DNA of 39,820 nucleotides from Rhizomonospora bruguierae (GTDB lineage: Bacteria > Actinomycetota > Actinomycetes > Mycobacteriales > Micromonosporaceae). Position 1 is the first letter of the stretch. Each line of letters begins with the position of its first letter. A model generated the notes under the pieces. That model was not told where the DNA came from and searched no databases. It worked only from the letters and a program-made list of their open reading frames with translations. Both the position numbers and the translations under genes were made by a program. Where the stretch lies: contig NZ_BBQH01000086.1 in the NCBI RefSeq assembly GCF_018397995.1, forward strand, positions 1 to 39,820, given 5' to 3'. Positions 15,217-24,461 of this stretch are shown here, piece after piece.

Positions 15217-16847
15217 GCGACCCGCTGGACGACGTCGCCGCGGCCGCCGGCCTGGCGGTTTTCGGCGCGGCCCGGGTACCCGGCGCCGGGCAGGCCCGGG
15301 AGGAGCTGGTCGCCGGCGGCGTGCCGGAGAAGCTGTCCGCCAAGGACCCGACGCTGTGGGGTCCGGCGGCGGAGTCCGAGGCGAAGATCCGGCTGGGCTG
15401 GGTGGACACGTTCCGCCGCGGCCGGGAGTTGCTGCCCCAGCTCGCCGAGCTGAAGGCCGAGCTGTCCGACCTGACCCACGTGGTGCTCGCCGGCATGGGC
15501 GGCTCGTCGCTGGCCCCCGAGGTCATCACCCGCACCCTGGGCCGGCCGCTGACCGTGCTGGACACCACGGACCCGCACCAGGTCCGCATCGCGCTGGCCG
15601 ACCGGCTGCTCAGCACGGTCGTCGTGGTGTCCAGCAAGTCGGGGTCCACGGTGGAGACGGACAGCCACCGCCGGGCGTACTGGCAGGCGTTCCTGGACGC
15701 GGGCCTGACCGAGGCCGAGGCGGCCCGGCACTTCGTGATCGTGACCGATCCGGGATCGCCGCTGGAAGCCACCGCCCGCGAGATGGGCGCCTACGTGGTG
15801 CTGGCCGACCCGGACGTCGGCGGTCGGTACTCGGCGCTGACCGCGTTCGGCCTGGTCCCCGCGGCGCTGGCCGGCGTGGACGTGGCCGAACTGCTGGACC
15901 AGGCGGCGGAGCTTTCCGAGGCGCTGACCGCCGAGCAGGGCAACCCGGGGCTGGCGCTGGGTGCGGCGCTCGGCGCGGCCGCGCGGAACGGCCAGGACAA
16001 GGTCGCCCTGGTGCCGGACGGCACCGGCATCGTGGGCCTGGGCGACTGGGCGGAGCAGCTCATCGCCGAGTCCACCGGCAAGAACGGCATCGGGATCCTG
16101 CCCGTCGTGGTCGAGTCCCCGGACAGCCCCGGCGCCAGCGGTTCGGACGTGCTGACGGTCAGCACCGGCGGTTCGTTGGGGCCGGGTGCGGTGCTGGGTG
16201 GGGGTGTCCCGCCGGACGTGGCCGTCAACGGCCCGCTGGGCGCGCAGTTCCTCGCCTGGGAGTACGCGACCGCGGTGGCCGGGCGGGTGCTGGGGATCAA
16301 CCCGTTCGACCAGCCCAACGTGACCGAGTCCAAGGAGAACACCAACCGGATTCTGGCCGGTGGTGCGCCGGCCGGGACGCCGGCGTTCACGACGGGCGCC
16401 GTCGAGGTGTACGGGGCCGGAAGTATCCGCGACGATCTGGCGTCCGCGCTGCGCTGGTTGCTCACGGAGACGGTCGATTCCGGCTATCTTGCGGTCATGG
16501 TGTACCTGGACCGCTTCGGCGACGCGGCGGCGGCGGAACTCCGCCCGCTGCTCGCGGCCGCCGCCGGGCGTCCGGTCACGTTCGGCTGGGGCCCGCGGTT
16601 CCTGCACTCCACCGGCCAGTACCACAAGGGCGGCCCGCAGGTCGGCACGTTCCTCCAGATCACCGGTGCGGTGACCGGCGACCTGCCCGTGCCGGGCAAG
16701 CCGTACTCGTTCGGACAGTTGCAGGCGGCGCAGGCCGCCGGCGACCGCCAGGCCCTGACCGGCCGGCAGCGGCCGGTGCTCCGGCTGCACCTGACCGACC
16801 GGGCCGCCGGCCTGGCACAGGTGCTGGCTGCCGCACGCACCCTGTAG
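15213..16847 (+). CDS. pgi: Glucose-6-phosphate isomerase
   Basis: A 544-residue SIS-fold isomerase of glucose 6-phosphate and fructose 6-phosphate. Visible sites are [12 protein letters not shown] and the phosphate-binding [12 protein letters not shown] (first SIS domain), [23 protein letters not shown] and [22 protein letters not shown] and the late [14 protein letters not shown] with the conserved His. This is the long divergent form commonly found next to or fused with transaldolase. ATG 15213 overlaps the tal stop by four bases. The frame stays open upstream through tal, but that extension has no family similarity. Confidence 0.93.
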   Translation: MSDPLDDVAAAAGLAVFGAARVPGAGQAREELVAGGVPEKLSAKDPTLWGPAAESEAKIRLGWVDTFRRGRELLPQLAELKAELSDLTHVVLAGMGGSSLAPEVITRTLGRPLTVLDTTDPHQVRIALADRLLSTVVVVSSKSGSTVETDSHRRAYWQAFLDAGLTEAEAARHFVIVTDPGSPLEATAREMGAYVVLADPDVGGRYSALTAFGLVPAALAGVDVAELLDQAAELSEALTAEQGNPGLALGAALGAAARNGQDKVALVPDGTGIVGLGDWAEQLIAESTGKNGIGILPVVVESPDSPGASGSDVLTVSTGGSLGPGAVLGGGVPPDVAVNGPLGAQFLAWEYATAVAGRVLGINPFDQPNVTESKENTNRILAGGAPAGTPAFTTGAVEVYGAGSIRDDLASALRWLLTETVDSGYLAVMVYLDRFGDAAAAELRPLLAAAAGRPVTFGWGPRFLHSTGQYHKGGPQVGTFLQITGAVTGDLPVPGKPYSFGQLQAAQAAGDRQALTGRQRPVLRLHLTDRAAGLAQVLAAARTL

Positions 16848-16857
16848 GAGACCTTAC

Positions 16858-18375
16858 GTGGCCAACCCGCTGCGCGACCCGCAAGACCGCCGGCTCCCCC
16901 GCATCCCGGAGCCGTGCGCGCTGGTGATTTTCGGGGTCACCGGCGACCTGGCCCGCAAGAAGCTGATTCCGGCGATCTACGACCTGGCGAACCGGGGGCT
17001 GCTGCCCCCGGGTTTCGTCCTGCTCGGTTTCGCCCGTCGGGACTGGGTCGACGGCGACTTCGAGTCGCTGGCCCGGGAGTCGGCGCAGGCGCACGCCCGC
17101 ACGCCGTGGCGGGAGGAGGTCTGGGCGCGCATCTCCGCCGAGATCAAGTTCGTGGGCGGCGCGTTCGACGACGACGCCGCCTTCGACCGGCTCGCGCAGA
17201 CCCTCGACGCGTTGCGGGACAGCCACGGCATCCCGGGCAACGCGGCGTTCTACTTCTCCATCCCGCCGTCCGCGTTCCCGGTGGTGCTCAAGCAACTGGC
17301 CCGCACCGGCATGGCGGACAACACCAAGTCCGGCGGGTGGCGCCGGGTGGTGGTGGAGAAGCCGTTCGGCACCGACCTGGCCTCCGCCAAGGCGCTCAAC
17401 GACCTGGTCGACGACGTGTTCACCGGTCCGGACGTGTTCCGCATCGACCACTACCTGGGCAAGGAGACGGTGCAGAACATCCTGGCGCTGCGCTTCGCCA
17501 ACGCCCTGTTCGAGCCGGTCTGGAACAACCGCAACGTGGAGCACGTGCAGATCACCATGGCCGAGGACGTGGGCATCGGCAGCCGGGCCGCCTTCTACGA
17601 CGCCACCGGCACGGCCCGCGACGTGCTCCAGAACCACCTGCTGCAACTGCTCGCGCTGACCGCGATGGAGGAGCCGACCAGCTTCGACGCCGCGGAGATC
17701 CGGGCCGAGAAGCTGAAGGTGCTCAGGGCGATCGCGCTGCCCACGGACGTGTCCGCCGACTCGGTGCGCGGCCAGTACCTGCGCGGCTGGGTGGCCGGCG
17801 AGCGGGCGTCCGGGTACCTGGAGGAACCCGGCGTGCCGGCGGGGAGCACGACCGAGACGTACGTGGCGGTGAAGCTGGGCATCCAGAACCGTCGCTGGGC
17901 GGGGGTGCCGTTCTACATCCGCGCGGGCAAGCGCCTGCCGCGCCGGGTCACCGAGATCGCGATCATCTTCAAGCGGGCGCCGCACCTGCCGTTCAACCCG
18001 GCCGACGTGGAGATGCTCGGCAACAACCAACTCGTCGTCCGGGTCCAGCCCGACGAGGGCGTGGTGCTCAAGTTCGGCTCCAAGGTTCCGGGCACCACGA
18101 TGGAACTGCGCGACATCGCGATGGACTTCCAGTACGGCGAGGCGTTCACCGAGTCCAGCCCGGAGGCGTACGAGCGACTGGTGCTGGACGTGCTGGTCGG
18201 CGACCGGACCCTGTTCCCCGACTCGGCGGAGGTGGAGCAGAGCTGGCACGTGGTGGACCCGCTGGAGGAGGCGTGGGCGGGCACCACGCCGGAGCCGTAC
18301 CGGGCCGGGGAGTGGGGCCCGCGCAAGGCCGACGAGATGCTCGCCCGCGAGGGCCGGGCATGGCGGCGGGCATGA
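16858..18375 (+). CDS. zwf: Glucose-6-phosphate 1-dehydrogenase
   Basis: A 505-residue enzyme of the first oxidative pentose phosphate step, converting glucose 6-phosphate to 6-phosphogluconolactone with reduction of NADP. The N-terminal Rossmann fingerprint is [11 protein letters not shown] (about residues 25-35), the substrate and catalytic region is [13 protein letters not shown], and [11 protein letters not shown] precedes it. Full family length. The start is GTG 16858, ten bases after pgi, with AGGAGA ahead. opcA, which encodes its assembly factor in actinobacteria, follows 34 bases downstream. Confidence 0.98.
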   Translation: MANPLRDPQDRRLPRIPEPCALVIFGVTGDLARKKLIPAIYDLANRGLLPPGFVLLGFARRDWVDGDFESLARESAQAHARTPWREEVWARISAEIKFVGGAFDDDAAFDRLAQTLDALRDSHGIPGNAAFYFSIPPSAFPVVLKQLARTGMADNTKSGGWRRVVVEKPFGTDLASAKALNDLVDDVFTGPDVFRIDHYLGKETVQNILALRFANALFEPVWNNRNVEHVQITMAEDVGIGSRAAFYDATGTARDVLQNHLLQLLALTAMEEPTSFDAAEIRAEKLKVLRAIALPTDVSADSVRGQYLRGWVAGERASGYLEEPGVPAGSTTETYVAVKLGIQNRRWAGVPFYIRAGKRLPRRVTEIAIIFKRAPHLPFNPADVEMLGNNQLVVRVQPDEGVVLKFGSKVPGTTMELRDIAMDFQYGEAFTESSPEAYERLVLDVLVGDRTLFPDSAEVEQSWHVVDPLEEAWAGTTPEPYRAGEWGPRKADEMLAREGRAWRRA

Positions 18376-18409
18376 CGGGCCGGGCCGCGACGACCGACGG
18401 AGAGAATTC

Positions 18410-19426
18410 ATGATCGGGCTCTGGGACACCACGGGCAACGAGGTGGTGAAGGCGCTCGCCGCCGAGCGGCGCAGCGCGGGCGGGGTGGCCAGCGGCATGG
18501 CGCTGTCCCTGATCGTGGTCGTGGACGAGAAGCGGGTCCGCGAGGCCGAGGCCGCCGCCACCATAGCGGCCGCGGCGCACCCGTGCCGGCTGCTCATGGT
18601 CGTGCGGTCCGATGTAGAGCGGGAGAACAGCCGCCTGGACGCCGAGATCGTGGTGGGCGGCCGGCTGGGCCCCTGCGAGGCGGTCGTCATGCGCATGCAC
18701 GGCCGGCTGGCGTTGCACGCCGAGTCGGTGGTGCTCCCCCTGTTGGTGCCGGACGTGCCGGTGGTGACATGGTGGCACGGCGAGCCGCCGGAGCAGATCG
18801 CCACCGACTTCCTCGGCGTGGTCGCCGACCGCCGGATCACCGACGTCGCGCAGGGCCCCGACCCGATCGCCGCGCTGCGGCTGCGCGCCCAGGACTACGC
18901 GCCCGGCGACACCGACCTGGCGTGGACCCGGATCACCCCGTGGCGGACGCTGGTCGCCAGCGCGTTCGACACCGCCGAGGCGAAGATCGTCGGGGCGAAG
19001 GTCACGGCGCCCGCCTCGGACCCGACCGCCGCGCTGATGGCCGGGTGGCTCACCGCCCGGCTGGGCGTGCGGCCGGAGTGGGAGCCCACCAGCTACCGGC
19101 GGATGCGGGCGGTGGAGTTGCAGAGCGCCAACGGCGACGCGCTCTGCCTGACCCGCGACGACGACACCGCCACGTTCAGCCACACCGGGCACGGCGACCG
19201 CAAGCTGCCGCTGGTCCGCCGCCCGCTCGGCGAGGAACTGGCCGAGGAGTTGCGACGGCTGGACGCCGACGTCATCTACTCCAGCGCGCTGAGTGCGGCC
19301 ACCGGCGTCCGCCGGCTGGACCGGCGGCCGCCCACCCGGGTCCACGTGTGGAAGGACCCGGCGGAGAAGCGCCTGGCCAACGGCGACAACGGCGCGCATG
19401 CCGGGCCCAAGGGGTCGGCGGCATGA
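18410..19426 (+). CDS. opcA: Glucose-6-phosphate dehydrogenase assembly protein OpcA
   Basis: A 338-residue OpcA-family protein. In cyanobacteria and actinobacteria OpcA promotes assembly or redox-dependent activation of G6PDH, and it is nearly always encoded next to zwf, as here. Recognisable segments are MIGLWDTTGNEVVKALAAERR at the start, HPCRLLMVV, and VPVVTWWHGEPPEQIATDFLGVVADRRITD near residue 120, which carries the conserved WWHG. GGAGAG lies seven bases before ATG 18410. The stop overlaps the pgl start by four bases. Cytosolic; no catalytic motif of its own is evident. Confidence 0.95.
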   Translation: MIGLWDTTGNEVVKALAAERRSAGGVASGMALSLIVVVDEKRVREAEAAATIAAAAHPCRLLMVVRSDVERENSRLDAEIVVGGRLGPCEAVVMRMHGRLALHAESVVLPLLVPDVPVVTWWHGEPPEQIATDFLGVVADRRITDVAQGPDPIAALRLRAQDYAPGDTDLAWTRITPWRTLVASAFDTAEAKIVGAKVTAPASDPTAALMAGWLTARLGVRPEWEPTSYRRMRAVELQSANGDALCLTRDDDTATFSHTGHGDRKLPLVRRPLGEELAEELRRLDADVIYSSALSAATGVRRLDRRPPTRVHVWKDPAEKRLANGDNGAHAGPKGSAA

Positions 19427-20193
19427 GCGAGACCAGCGTGGTCGTCCACGCCGACAAGGACGTGCTGGCGCAGGCGGTGGCCGCCCGGTTCATCGTGCGC
19501 CTGATCGACGCCCAGGCCGGGCGGGGCACCGCCACCGCGGTGCTGACCGGCGGCCGGGTGGCCGGGGCCGTGTACCGGGCGGTCCGCGACCTGCCCGCCC
19601 GGGACGCGGTGGACTGGTCCAGGGTGGACCTGTGGTGGGGCGACGAGCGGTTCCTGCCCGCCGGCCACCCGGACCGCAACGAGACCCAGGCCCGCGAGGC
19701 GCTGCTGGACGCGCTGCCGCTGGATCCCGCCCGGGTGCACCCGATGCCCGCGTCCGACGGTCCGGACGGCGACGACGCCGAGGCGGCCGCCGCCCGCTAC
19801 GCGGCGGAACTGGCCGCCGCGGCCCGCCCCGGCAACGCCACGCTCCCCCACCTCGACGTGCTGCTGCTCGGGGTCGGCGAGGACGGCCACGTCGCCTCGG
19901 TGTTCCCGGAGCACCCGGTGGCGTACGAGACCCGTCCGGTCAGCGCCGTGCGCGGCAGCCCGAAGCCGCCACCGGTCCGGATCACGTTGACGCTGCCGAC
20001 GCTGAACACGGCGGAGGACGTCTGGCTGATCGTGACCGGCAAGGACAAGGCGGCGCCGGTCAGCATGGCACTGGAGGGCGCCGGACCGGTCCAGGTGCCG
20101 TGCGCGGGCGTGCACGGCGTGGACCACACGGTCTGGCTCCTGGACCGGGACGCCGCCGAGAACGTCCACCCCCGCTTCCGCAGCCTGCGGTAA
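19423..20193 (+). CDS. pgl: 6-phosphogluconolactonase
   Basis: A 256-residue DevB/NagB-fold lactonase that hydrolyses the product of Zwf. Signatures are TAVLTGGRVAG, VDLWWGDERFLPAGHPDRNE (about residues 65-85) and the catalytic LLLGVGEDGHVASVFPEH. The ATG at 19423 overlaps the opcA stop by four bases. The frame is open upstream within opcA but without similarity. This is the last gene of the pentose phosphate operon. The next oxidative enzyme, 6-phosphogluconate dehydrogenase (gnd), is not in the window. Confidence 0.96.
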   Translation: MSETSVVVHADKDVLAQAVAARFIVRLIDAQAGRGTATAVLTGGRVAGAVYRAVRDLPARDAVDWSRVDLWWGDERFLPAGHPDRNETQAREALLDALPLDPARVHPMPASDGPDGDDAEAAAARYAAELAAAARPGNATLPHLDVLLLGVGEDGHVASVFPEHPVAYETRPVSAVRGSPKPPPVRITLTLPTLNTAEDVWLIVTGKDKAAPVSMALEGAGPVQVPCAGVHGVDHTVWLLDRDAAENVHPRFRSLR

Positions 20194-20198
20194 ATCGG

Positions 20199-20235
20199 CT
20201 GACGGGCGGTCCGGGCGCCGAGTAGCGTCCCGCCG
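20199..20235 (+). promoter_or_regulatory. Leaderless promoter of the MFS gene
   Basis: CTGACG (20199-20204), an 18-base spacer, TAGCGT (20223-20228), then seven bases to GTG 20236. The transcript would begin at the start codon. It gives the exporter a promoter separate from the operon upstream. Confidence 0.55.
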
Positions 20236-21501
20236 GTGAGCACGATCGTCGAGGCGTTGGTCCCGGCGCGGCTCAGCACCGGGTACCGCTGGCTGCTGGC
20301 GTCCTCCTGGGTCACCAACCTCGGCGACGGGATCGCCGTCGCCGCCGGTCCGCTGCTGGTGGCCTCGCTGACCGACGACCCGTTTCTGATCTCGCTGGCG
20401 GCCCTGCTGCGCTGGGCGCCACCGCTGGCGTTCGGCCTGTCCGCCGGCGTCCTGTCCGACCGCCTGAACCGCCGCCGCATCATCGCGGTGGCCGACGGCA
20501 GCCGGGCGGTGGTGCTGACCCTGCTGGTCGTGGCGCTGCTCACCGGTTCGCTGTCGGTCGTCGTGGCGCTGCTCGGGCTCGGCGTCATCGCCACCGCCGA
20601 GGTGTTCGCCGACAACGCCGCCGGCACGCTCGCGCCCATGCTGGTGCACCGGGACGACCTGGCGCTCGCGAATTCCCGGCTGCAGACGGGCTTCATCACG
20701 CTGAACCAGTTGGCCGGCCCGCCGATCGGTGCGGCGATCTTCGCCGCCGGCCGGGCCTGGCCGTTCCTGACCGAGGCGGTGCTCACCGCGCTCGGCGTGC
20801 TGCTGATCTCCCGGGTCGTCCTGCCGCGGCACGGCCGCGACCCGCAGCGGCGGAGCAGCCTGCGCCGCGACATCGCCGAGGGCTTCCGCTGGACGGCCAA
20901 CCACGCCGCGGTCCGCACCCTCGCGCTGACCATTCTGATCTTCAATGTCACGTTCGGCGCCGCCTGGTCCATCCTGGTCCTCTACGCCGCCGACCGGCTG
21001 CACATGGGCGCGGTCGGCTTCGGCCTGCTGACCACCGCCTCGGCGGTCGGCGGGCTGCTGGGCACCGCCCTCTACGGCCCCATCACCCGGCGGGTCAGCC
21101 TCGGCAACATCATGCGGGTGGGCCTCATCATCGAGACGCTCACCCACCTGGCCCTGGCCGTGGTCACCACGCCGTGGATCGCGCTGCTCGTCTTCTTCGT
21201 GTTCGGCGCCCACGCGTTCATCTGGGGTACGACCTCCATCACCATCCGCCAGCGCGCGGTACCGGCGGAGTTGCAGGGCCGGGTCGGCAGCGTCAACGTG
21301 GTCTGCGTGTACGGGGGCCTGGTGGTCGGGTCGGCGGTCGGCGGCGTGCTGGCGACCCGGTTCGGCGTGACCGCGCCGTTCTGGTTCGCCTTCGGCGGGT
21401 CGGCCCTGTTCGTCGTGCTGCTCTGGCGCCAGCTCACCAGCATCGCCCACGCCGACGCCGACCGACCGTCCCCCGCCACCGCCCCGGCCCCCGCCGCTTA
21501 G
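20236..21501 (+). CDS. MFS transporter, enterobactin-exporter (MFS_3) type
   Basis: A 421-residue integral membrane protein with about 12 hydrophobic segments. The loop between helices 2 and 3 holds the major-facilitator motif in GLSAGVLSDRLNRRRIIAVAD. A matching cytoplasmic loop (GPITRRVSLGNIMRVGL) starts the second half. The sequence VFADNAAGTLAPMLVHRDDLALANSRLQTGF is typical of the EntS-like drug/siderophore exporter group. Probably a proton-driven exporter; the substrate is unknown, and no biosynthetic gene lies nearby to suggest one. GTG start with a leaderless promoter. The C-terminal 15 residues are Pro/Ala-rich. Confidence 0.9.
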   Translation: MSTIVEALVPARLSTGYRWLLASSWVTNLGDGIAVAAGPLLVASLTDDPFLISLAALLRWAPPLAFGLSAGVLSDRLNRRRIIAVADGSRAVVLTLLVVALLTGSLSVVVALLGLGVIATAEVFADNAAGTLAPMLVHRDDLALANSRLQTGFITLNQLAGPPIGAAIFAAGRAWPFLTEAVLTALGVLLISRVVLPRHGRDPQRRSSLRRDIAEGFRWTANHAAVRTLALTILIFNVTFGAAWSILVLYAADRLHMGAVGFGLLTTASAVGGLLGTALYGPITRRVSLGNIMRVGLIIETLTHLALAVVTTPWIALLVFFVFGAHAFIWGTTSITIRQRAVPAELQGRVGSVNVVCVYGGLVVGSAVGGVLATRFGVTAPFWFAFGGSALFVVLLWRQLTSIAHADADRPSPATAPAPAA

Positions 21502-21748
21502 TACGGTACGGCAGCCGCCATGTGCCCCACCCTCGCGACCCGGGCCCCTTCGCTGTACACAAGTCGCCGTAGCATGACGGCGTTGTGCATCCGAGCTCTC
21601 GGTAGGGTGATTCGAGTCGGTCGGACGAGCGTGCGATAGGACGTCCGAACAGAGCCGTGCCCCGGGCGGCATGCTAGGCAGAGGCGGACCCGGGGCGTAC
21701 GGCCCAAAGCTAGCACGAATCCCCCTCGGCGCCCAGTGGAAGACACCG

Positions 21749-22411
21749 ATGAGCGCGCCGTTCTCCGCCTGGATGAGCAAGGCGTTGTCGCTACCACGAC
21801 TGGACGCCTATGCCCGAGCAGCGAACGGAGACGCCCTGGCTGCCGAGCGTCTCTACTGGTGGAACGTCCAGATCTCGGGGGCATTCTACGGGCCGCTGCA
21901 CTGCTTGGAGGTCGCACTCCGCAACGCGCTGCACGACGAACTTCGCTCGTCCTATGCCCGGGACGACTGGTGGACCGTGCTTAGCAACAACCGGCACTCG
22001 CAGTACGATCGGCGGCTCTGGGTGCCCTGCCTTCACCGGGCGTTTCCGCACTATCGGGGGCGGCGCCGAGACCTGTACGACAACTTGGAGACCATGCGGC
22101 TGTTCCGAAACCGGATCATGCACCATGAGCACCGGGGTTCTGAGATAGCCATGCCGGATCCTGACGAGCGCACCTTAATCAGCCGAGCCGAGGTGGCCCA
22201 TCGGACATCCGCGAGAGGGAAGCGGCCCGGGAGGGCCGCCTCCCTCTCGCGTGCGCTAACGCGTCAGGTTGCCGGCATCATCGTGAAGTCGGCGACATCC
22301 TTGGGGGTCAGGCCGGGCTCGAACAGCCCGAGGCCCTGGAGCACCGAGATGACCTTCGCGATCCGGTCCTCGGAGACCGAGCCCATCGGGGCCTGCGAAG
22401 AGGTGACGTAG
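21749..22411 (+). pseudogene. Decayed Abi-family (abortive-infection-like) gene
   Basis: Residues 8-75 from ATG 21749 (KALSLPRLDAYARAANGD, YWWNVQISGAFYGPLHCLEV, then ALRNALHDEL) match the N-terminal part of actinobacterial Abi-like proteins. WVPCLHRAFP and LFRNRIMHHE match their C-terminal part. The segment normally lying between (about 40-60 residues with a GFW-type motif) is missing after NNRHSQYDRR, and similarity stops right after HHE. The frame stays open to 22411, but only by running through the downstream terminator and antisense to the next gene, so the tail past about 22150 is not meaningful. GC content and codon use are less extreme than in neighbours. I read it as an internal deletion and loss of the true end. 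A toxin or phage-defence role is known for some family members only. Confidence 0.68.
22211..22250. terminator. Strong terminator hairpin between Abi remnant and binding protein
   Basis: An 18-base arm GCGAGAGGGAAGCGGCCC (22211-22228), loop GGGA, and its complement to 22250 with one mismatch. It lies 14 bases past the stop of the minus-strand binding-protein gene, and no T-run is present. It is symmetrical enough to act both ways. Confidence 0.72.
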
Positions 22412-23283
22412 GGCGTCATGGACTTGATCTCGCCGAGCGCCGCCTGCTCCGAGGTCGCCGGCTGCTTGCTGTGCAGGATCTGCGCGGCCTCCTCCGGGTG
22501 GTCGATCGTGTACTGGAGTCCCTTGAGGATCGCCCCCCGGAACCGCTTCACCAGGTCCGGGTTAGAGTTGATCATGTTGGTGCTGGTGGCCAGCGCGTTG
22601 CCGAGCGGGTCACGCAGGTAGTTGCCGTACGGGATCACCGAGGTGGTTGGCGGCTTCTTCTGCGCGGTCGCCGCGGCCTTGATGGCCGGCTCGCCGATGA
22701 GGAACGTGGACAGCGCGTCGACCTTCCCTCCCACCAGGTTCGGCACGAGTTGGGGAATGGCGATGTTCTTGATGTCCACCGACTTCGGGTCCAGGTTCCC
22801 GAGCTGGGCGAACGCCGGGAAGAGCAGCTGGTTCACGCTGCCGGTGGCCATGCCGAGGGACTTGCCGGCCAGGTCGGACGGCTGCTTGATGCTCGGGTCC
22901 AGCGAGATGATCGAGACCAGCGTCTGCTGGTGGATCACCCCGATGAGCCGGAAGTCATCCGCCTTCTTCTTGCCGGCCGTGATGATCGCGCCGGTGCTGT
23001 CCAGCGAGACGAACTGGGCCTGACCGGCGGACAGGGCCTGCAGATTCTTGTCGACCGCCGAGCCGAGCTGGATGTCGACCTCGATGCCGGCCTCGGCGAA
23101 GTAGCCCTTCTCCTGCGCCACCCAGGCGTAGGCGTCGCGGCCGGCGGCGTTGAACGCGGTCAGGTAGACCACCTTGGTCGGCTGCCCGTCGCCGCCACCG
23201 TCGCCGCTGGCCGGCTTGTCACCGGAGCCGCAGCCGGCAAGAAGGAGGGAAAGCGCGGCAACCGCGACCAGAGTTCGCTTCAC
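22264..23283 (-). CDS. NitT/TauT-type ABC transporter substrate-binding lipoprotein
   Basis: A 339-residue extracellular binding protein of the NMT1/THI5/SsuA-like group. The signal peptide ends in the lipobox LLAGC (C18), so it is membrane-anchored by lipid; a Gly/Asp-rich linker follows. The core shows VVYLTAFNAAGRDAYAWVAQEKGYFAEAGIEVD and DLAGKSLGMATGSVNQLLFPAF, typical of proteins binding pyrimidine precursors, riboflavin, nitrate or sulfonates. The ligand cannot be fixed. GTG start with GGGAGAG seven bases upstream. No permease or ATPase is adjacent; the unpaired ATPase and permease at 33251-35023 are candidates for its partners. The 5' leader can form competing stems. Confidence 0.9.
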   Translation of the reverse strand: MKRTLVAVAALSLLLAGCGSGDKPASGDGGGDGQPTKVVYLTAFNAAGRDAYAWVAQEKGYFAEAGIEVDIQLGSAVDKNLQALSAGQAQFVSLDSTGAIITAGKKKADDFRLIGVIHQQTLVSIISLDPSIKQPSDLAGKSLGMATGSVNQLLFPAFAQLGNLDPKSVDIKNIAIPQLVPNLVGGKVDALSTFLIGEPAIKAAATAQKKPPTTSVIPYGNYLRDPLGNALATSTNMINSNPDLVKRFRGAILKGLQYTIDHPEEAAQILHSKQPATSEQAALGEIKSMTPYVTSSQAPMGSVSEDRIAKVISVLQGLGLFEPGLTPKDVADFTMMPAT

Positions 23284-23400
23284 TTCGCACTCTCCCGGTT
23301 GTAGGGGAAGTCCTGCGCGTCCAAGAATCTCGATCCTTTCGAGAGGGGTTTAGCTCCCGTTCGGGGGTGGAGCAGAGCGGGGCGCAGCCAAGCAGTATCA
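23284..23400 (-). promoter_or_regulatory. Structured leader of the binding-protein gene
   Basis: On the minus strand the stem TCTCGA (23344-23339) / TCGAGA (23333-23328), loop AAGGA, shares its first arm with a CTCTC (23345-23341) that can instead pair with the GGGAGAG ribosome-binding site (23296-23290). A further CTCC/GGAG stem lies just upstream. It matches no riboswitch class I can name; the TPP and FMN consensus elements are absent. Confidence 0.4.
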
Positions 23401-23650
23401 ATGGGTCGATGCGATCATATTCAATGCCTCCCGGGGCCCCGACGGACGGTGGGGGCCGTGGCCGACCGCATCACAACGCCGGATCGTATCCGCTCCTTGC
23501 GCTCTGGAACAGCCCAAAGCGCCCACAGATTACGTGACCGACCGCCATGGCCGCAGCCCCCACAAACCATGCCTAAAGCGCCGGGCCCAGGGCAGCCCGA
23601 AGCGCCCCGCGTATCCATGGTGGACGACGCGTGGGATCAGCGGTGGACGA
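23401..23650. other. Gene-free region between rbpA and the binding-protein leader
   Basis: About 250 bases with no supportable gene. It probably holds the promoter for the binding-protein gene (AT-richer stretch GATGCGATCATATTCAATG at 23408-23426) and the end of the rbpA transcript. A weak CGGGC/GCCCG stem near 23582-23600 is the only terminator-like signal seen. Confidence 0.45.
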
Positions 23651-23995
23651 TCAGATCTCGCCCCGGCGCTGGCGCAGGCGGGCCAGGGCCTCCGCGAGGA
23701 TCGCGGCCCCGTCGGCCTCGCTGCGCCGCTCCTTCACATACGCCAGGTGGGACTTGTACGGCTCGGCCCGGGCGGCGCCGGGCGGGTTCGCCGCGTCCCG
23801 GCCCGCAGGACGGCCGCATCGGGGGCAGTCCCAGGTGGCCGGCGGGGCGGCATCGGCCGCCATCAGGATCTCAACGGAGTGCCCGTTGCCGCACCAGTAC
23901 GTGATCTCGGCGCGGGGGGCGGGTTCGCAGCGTTCGGTCGGGCGCATGGGCCCGGCGCCGACTCGGCTGCCTCGGATGGCGCTGCCACTTGCCAC
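23651..23995 (-). CDS. rbpA: RNA polymerase-binding protein RbpA
   Basis: A 114-residue actinobacterial transcription factor that binds the principal sigma factor and RNA polymerase and stabilises open complexes. The N-terminus ASGSAIRGSRVGAGPM is the signature of the family. The zinc-ribbon-like core has C-x-N-G-H and CPRCG pairs (YWCGNGHSVE, TWDCPRCGRPAG). The sigma-binding C-terminus is EPYKSHLAYVKERRSEADG...AEALARLRQRRGEI. The start was chosen at GTG 23995: it gives the exact family N-terminus, and AGGAG lies upstream. The open frame further upstream is Pro/Ala-rich and non-family. Confidence 0.97.
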   Translation of the reverse strand: MASGSAIRGSRVGAGPMRPTERCEPAPRAEITYWCGNGHSVEILMAADAAPPATWDCPRCGRPAGRDAANPPGAARAEPYKSHLAYVKERRSEADGAAILAEALARLRQRRGEI

Positions 23996-24070
23996 GGCGT
24001 GCTCGCTCCTGTCGCGGAGGGGTGCCGCCGCCGGGGGTCGGCTGGCGGCGCGCGGTGAAGCGGTGCCCGG

Positions 24071-24111
24071 AAAAGGCACTGCGCGCGACCGAAGTTGCCG
24101 GCCGCGCGCAG
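24071..24111 (-). terminator. Intrinsic terminator after secG
   Basis: On the minus strand a perfect 9-bp stem CTGCGCGCG / CGCGCGCAG (24111-24103 with 24087-24079) is followed by TGCCTTTTCC. It begins 37 bases beyond the secG stop, ending the glycolytic operon before the rbpA start. Confidence 0.75.
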
Positions 24112-24147
24112 AGTCTACGACTTGTCGGGTGTGTCGGGTACTACCGG

Positions 24148-24408
24148 TCAGACCGCGCCGCTCGTGGCCAGCTTCAGCCAGAGACCCAGGCCCACGATGC
24201 AGGCAAACCAGACAATACCGACCAGAACGGTGTACCGGTCGAGGTTCTTCTCGGCCACCGACGAGCCGGCCAGACTGGACGTGACCCCGCCGCCGAACAT
24301 GCTCGACAGGCCGCCACCCTTGCCGCGGTGTAGCAGGATCAGGAGGGTCAGCAGAAAGCTCGTGATGACGAGCAACACGATCAACGTGTACGCGAACGCG
24401 ATCGACAT
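24148..24408 (-). CDS. secG: Preprotein translocase subunit SecG
   Basis: An 86-residue small membrane protein of the SecYEG channel. Two hydrophobic spans (about residues 5-26 and 59-82) flank the conserved cytoplasmic loop HRGKGGGLSSMFGGG, the hallmark of SecG. It lies 53 bases after tpiA in the same direction. The gap-pgk-tpiA-secG order is conserved in many actinobacteria, so it is probably co-transcribed with the glycolytic genes. A terminator follows. Confidence 0.96.
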   Translation of the reverse strand: MSIAFAYTLIVLLVITSFLLTLLILLHRGKGGGLSSMFGGGVTSSLAGSSVAEKNLDRYTVLVGIVWFACIVGLGLWLKLATSGAV

Positions 24409-24461
24409 GATCGGCTTATTCCCTTCGGGGGTCGAGCAACCGCGCCAAGGATAGCGGGTAA

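Noticed and set aside
23284-23400. TPP or FMN riboswitch before the NMT1/THI5-like binding protein
   Set aside because: The conserved TPP (CTGAGA plus the second conserved arm) and FMN elements are not present; only generic competing stems were seen.
23401-23904. Plus-strand open frames across the rbpA region
   Set aside because: They are antisense to rbpA and carry no recognisable motif.
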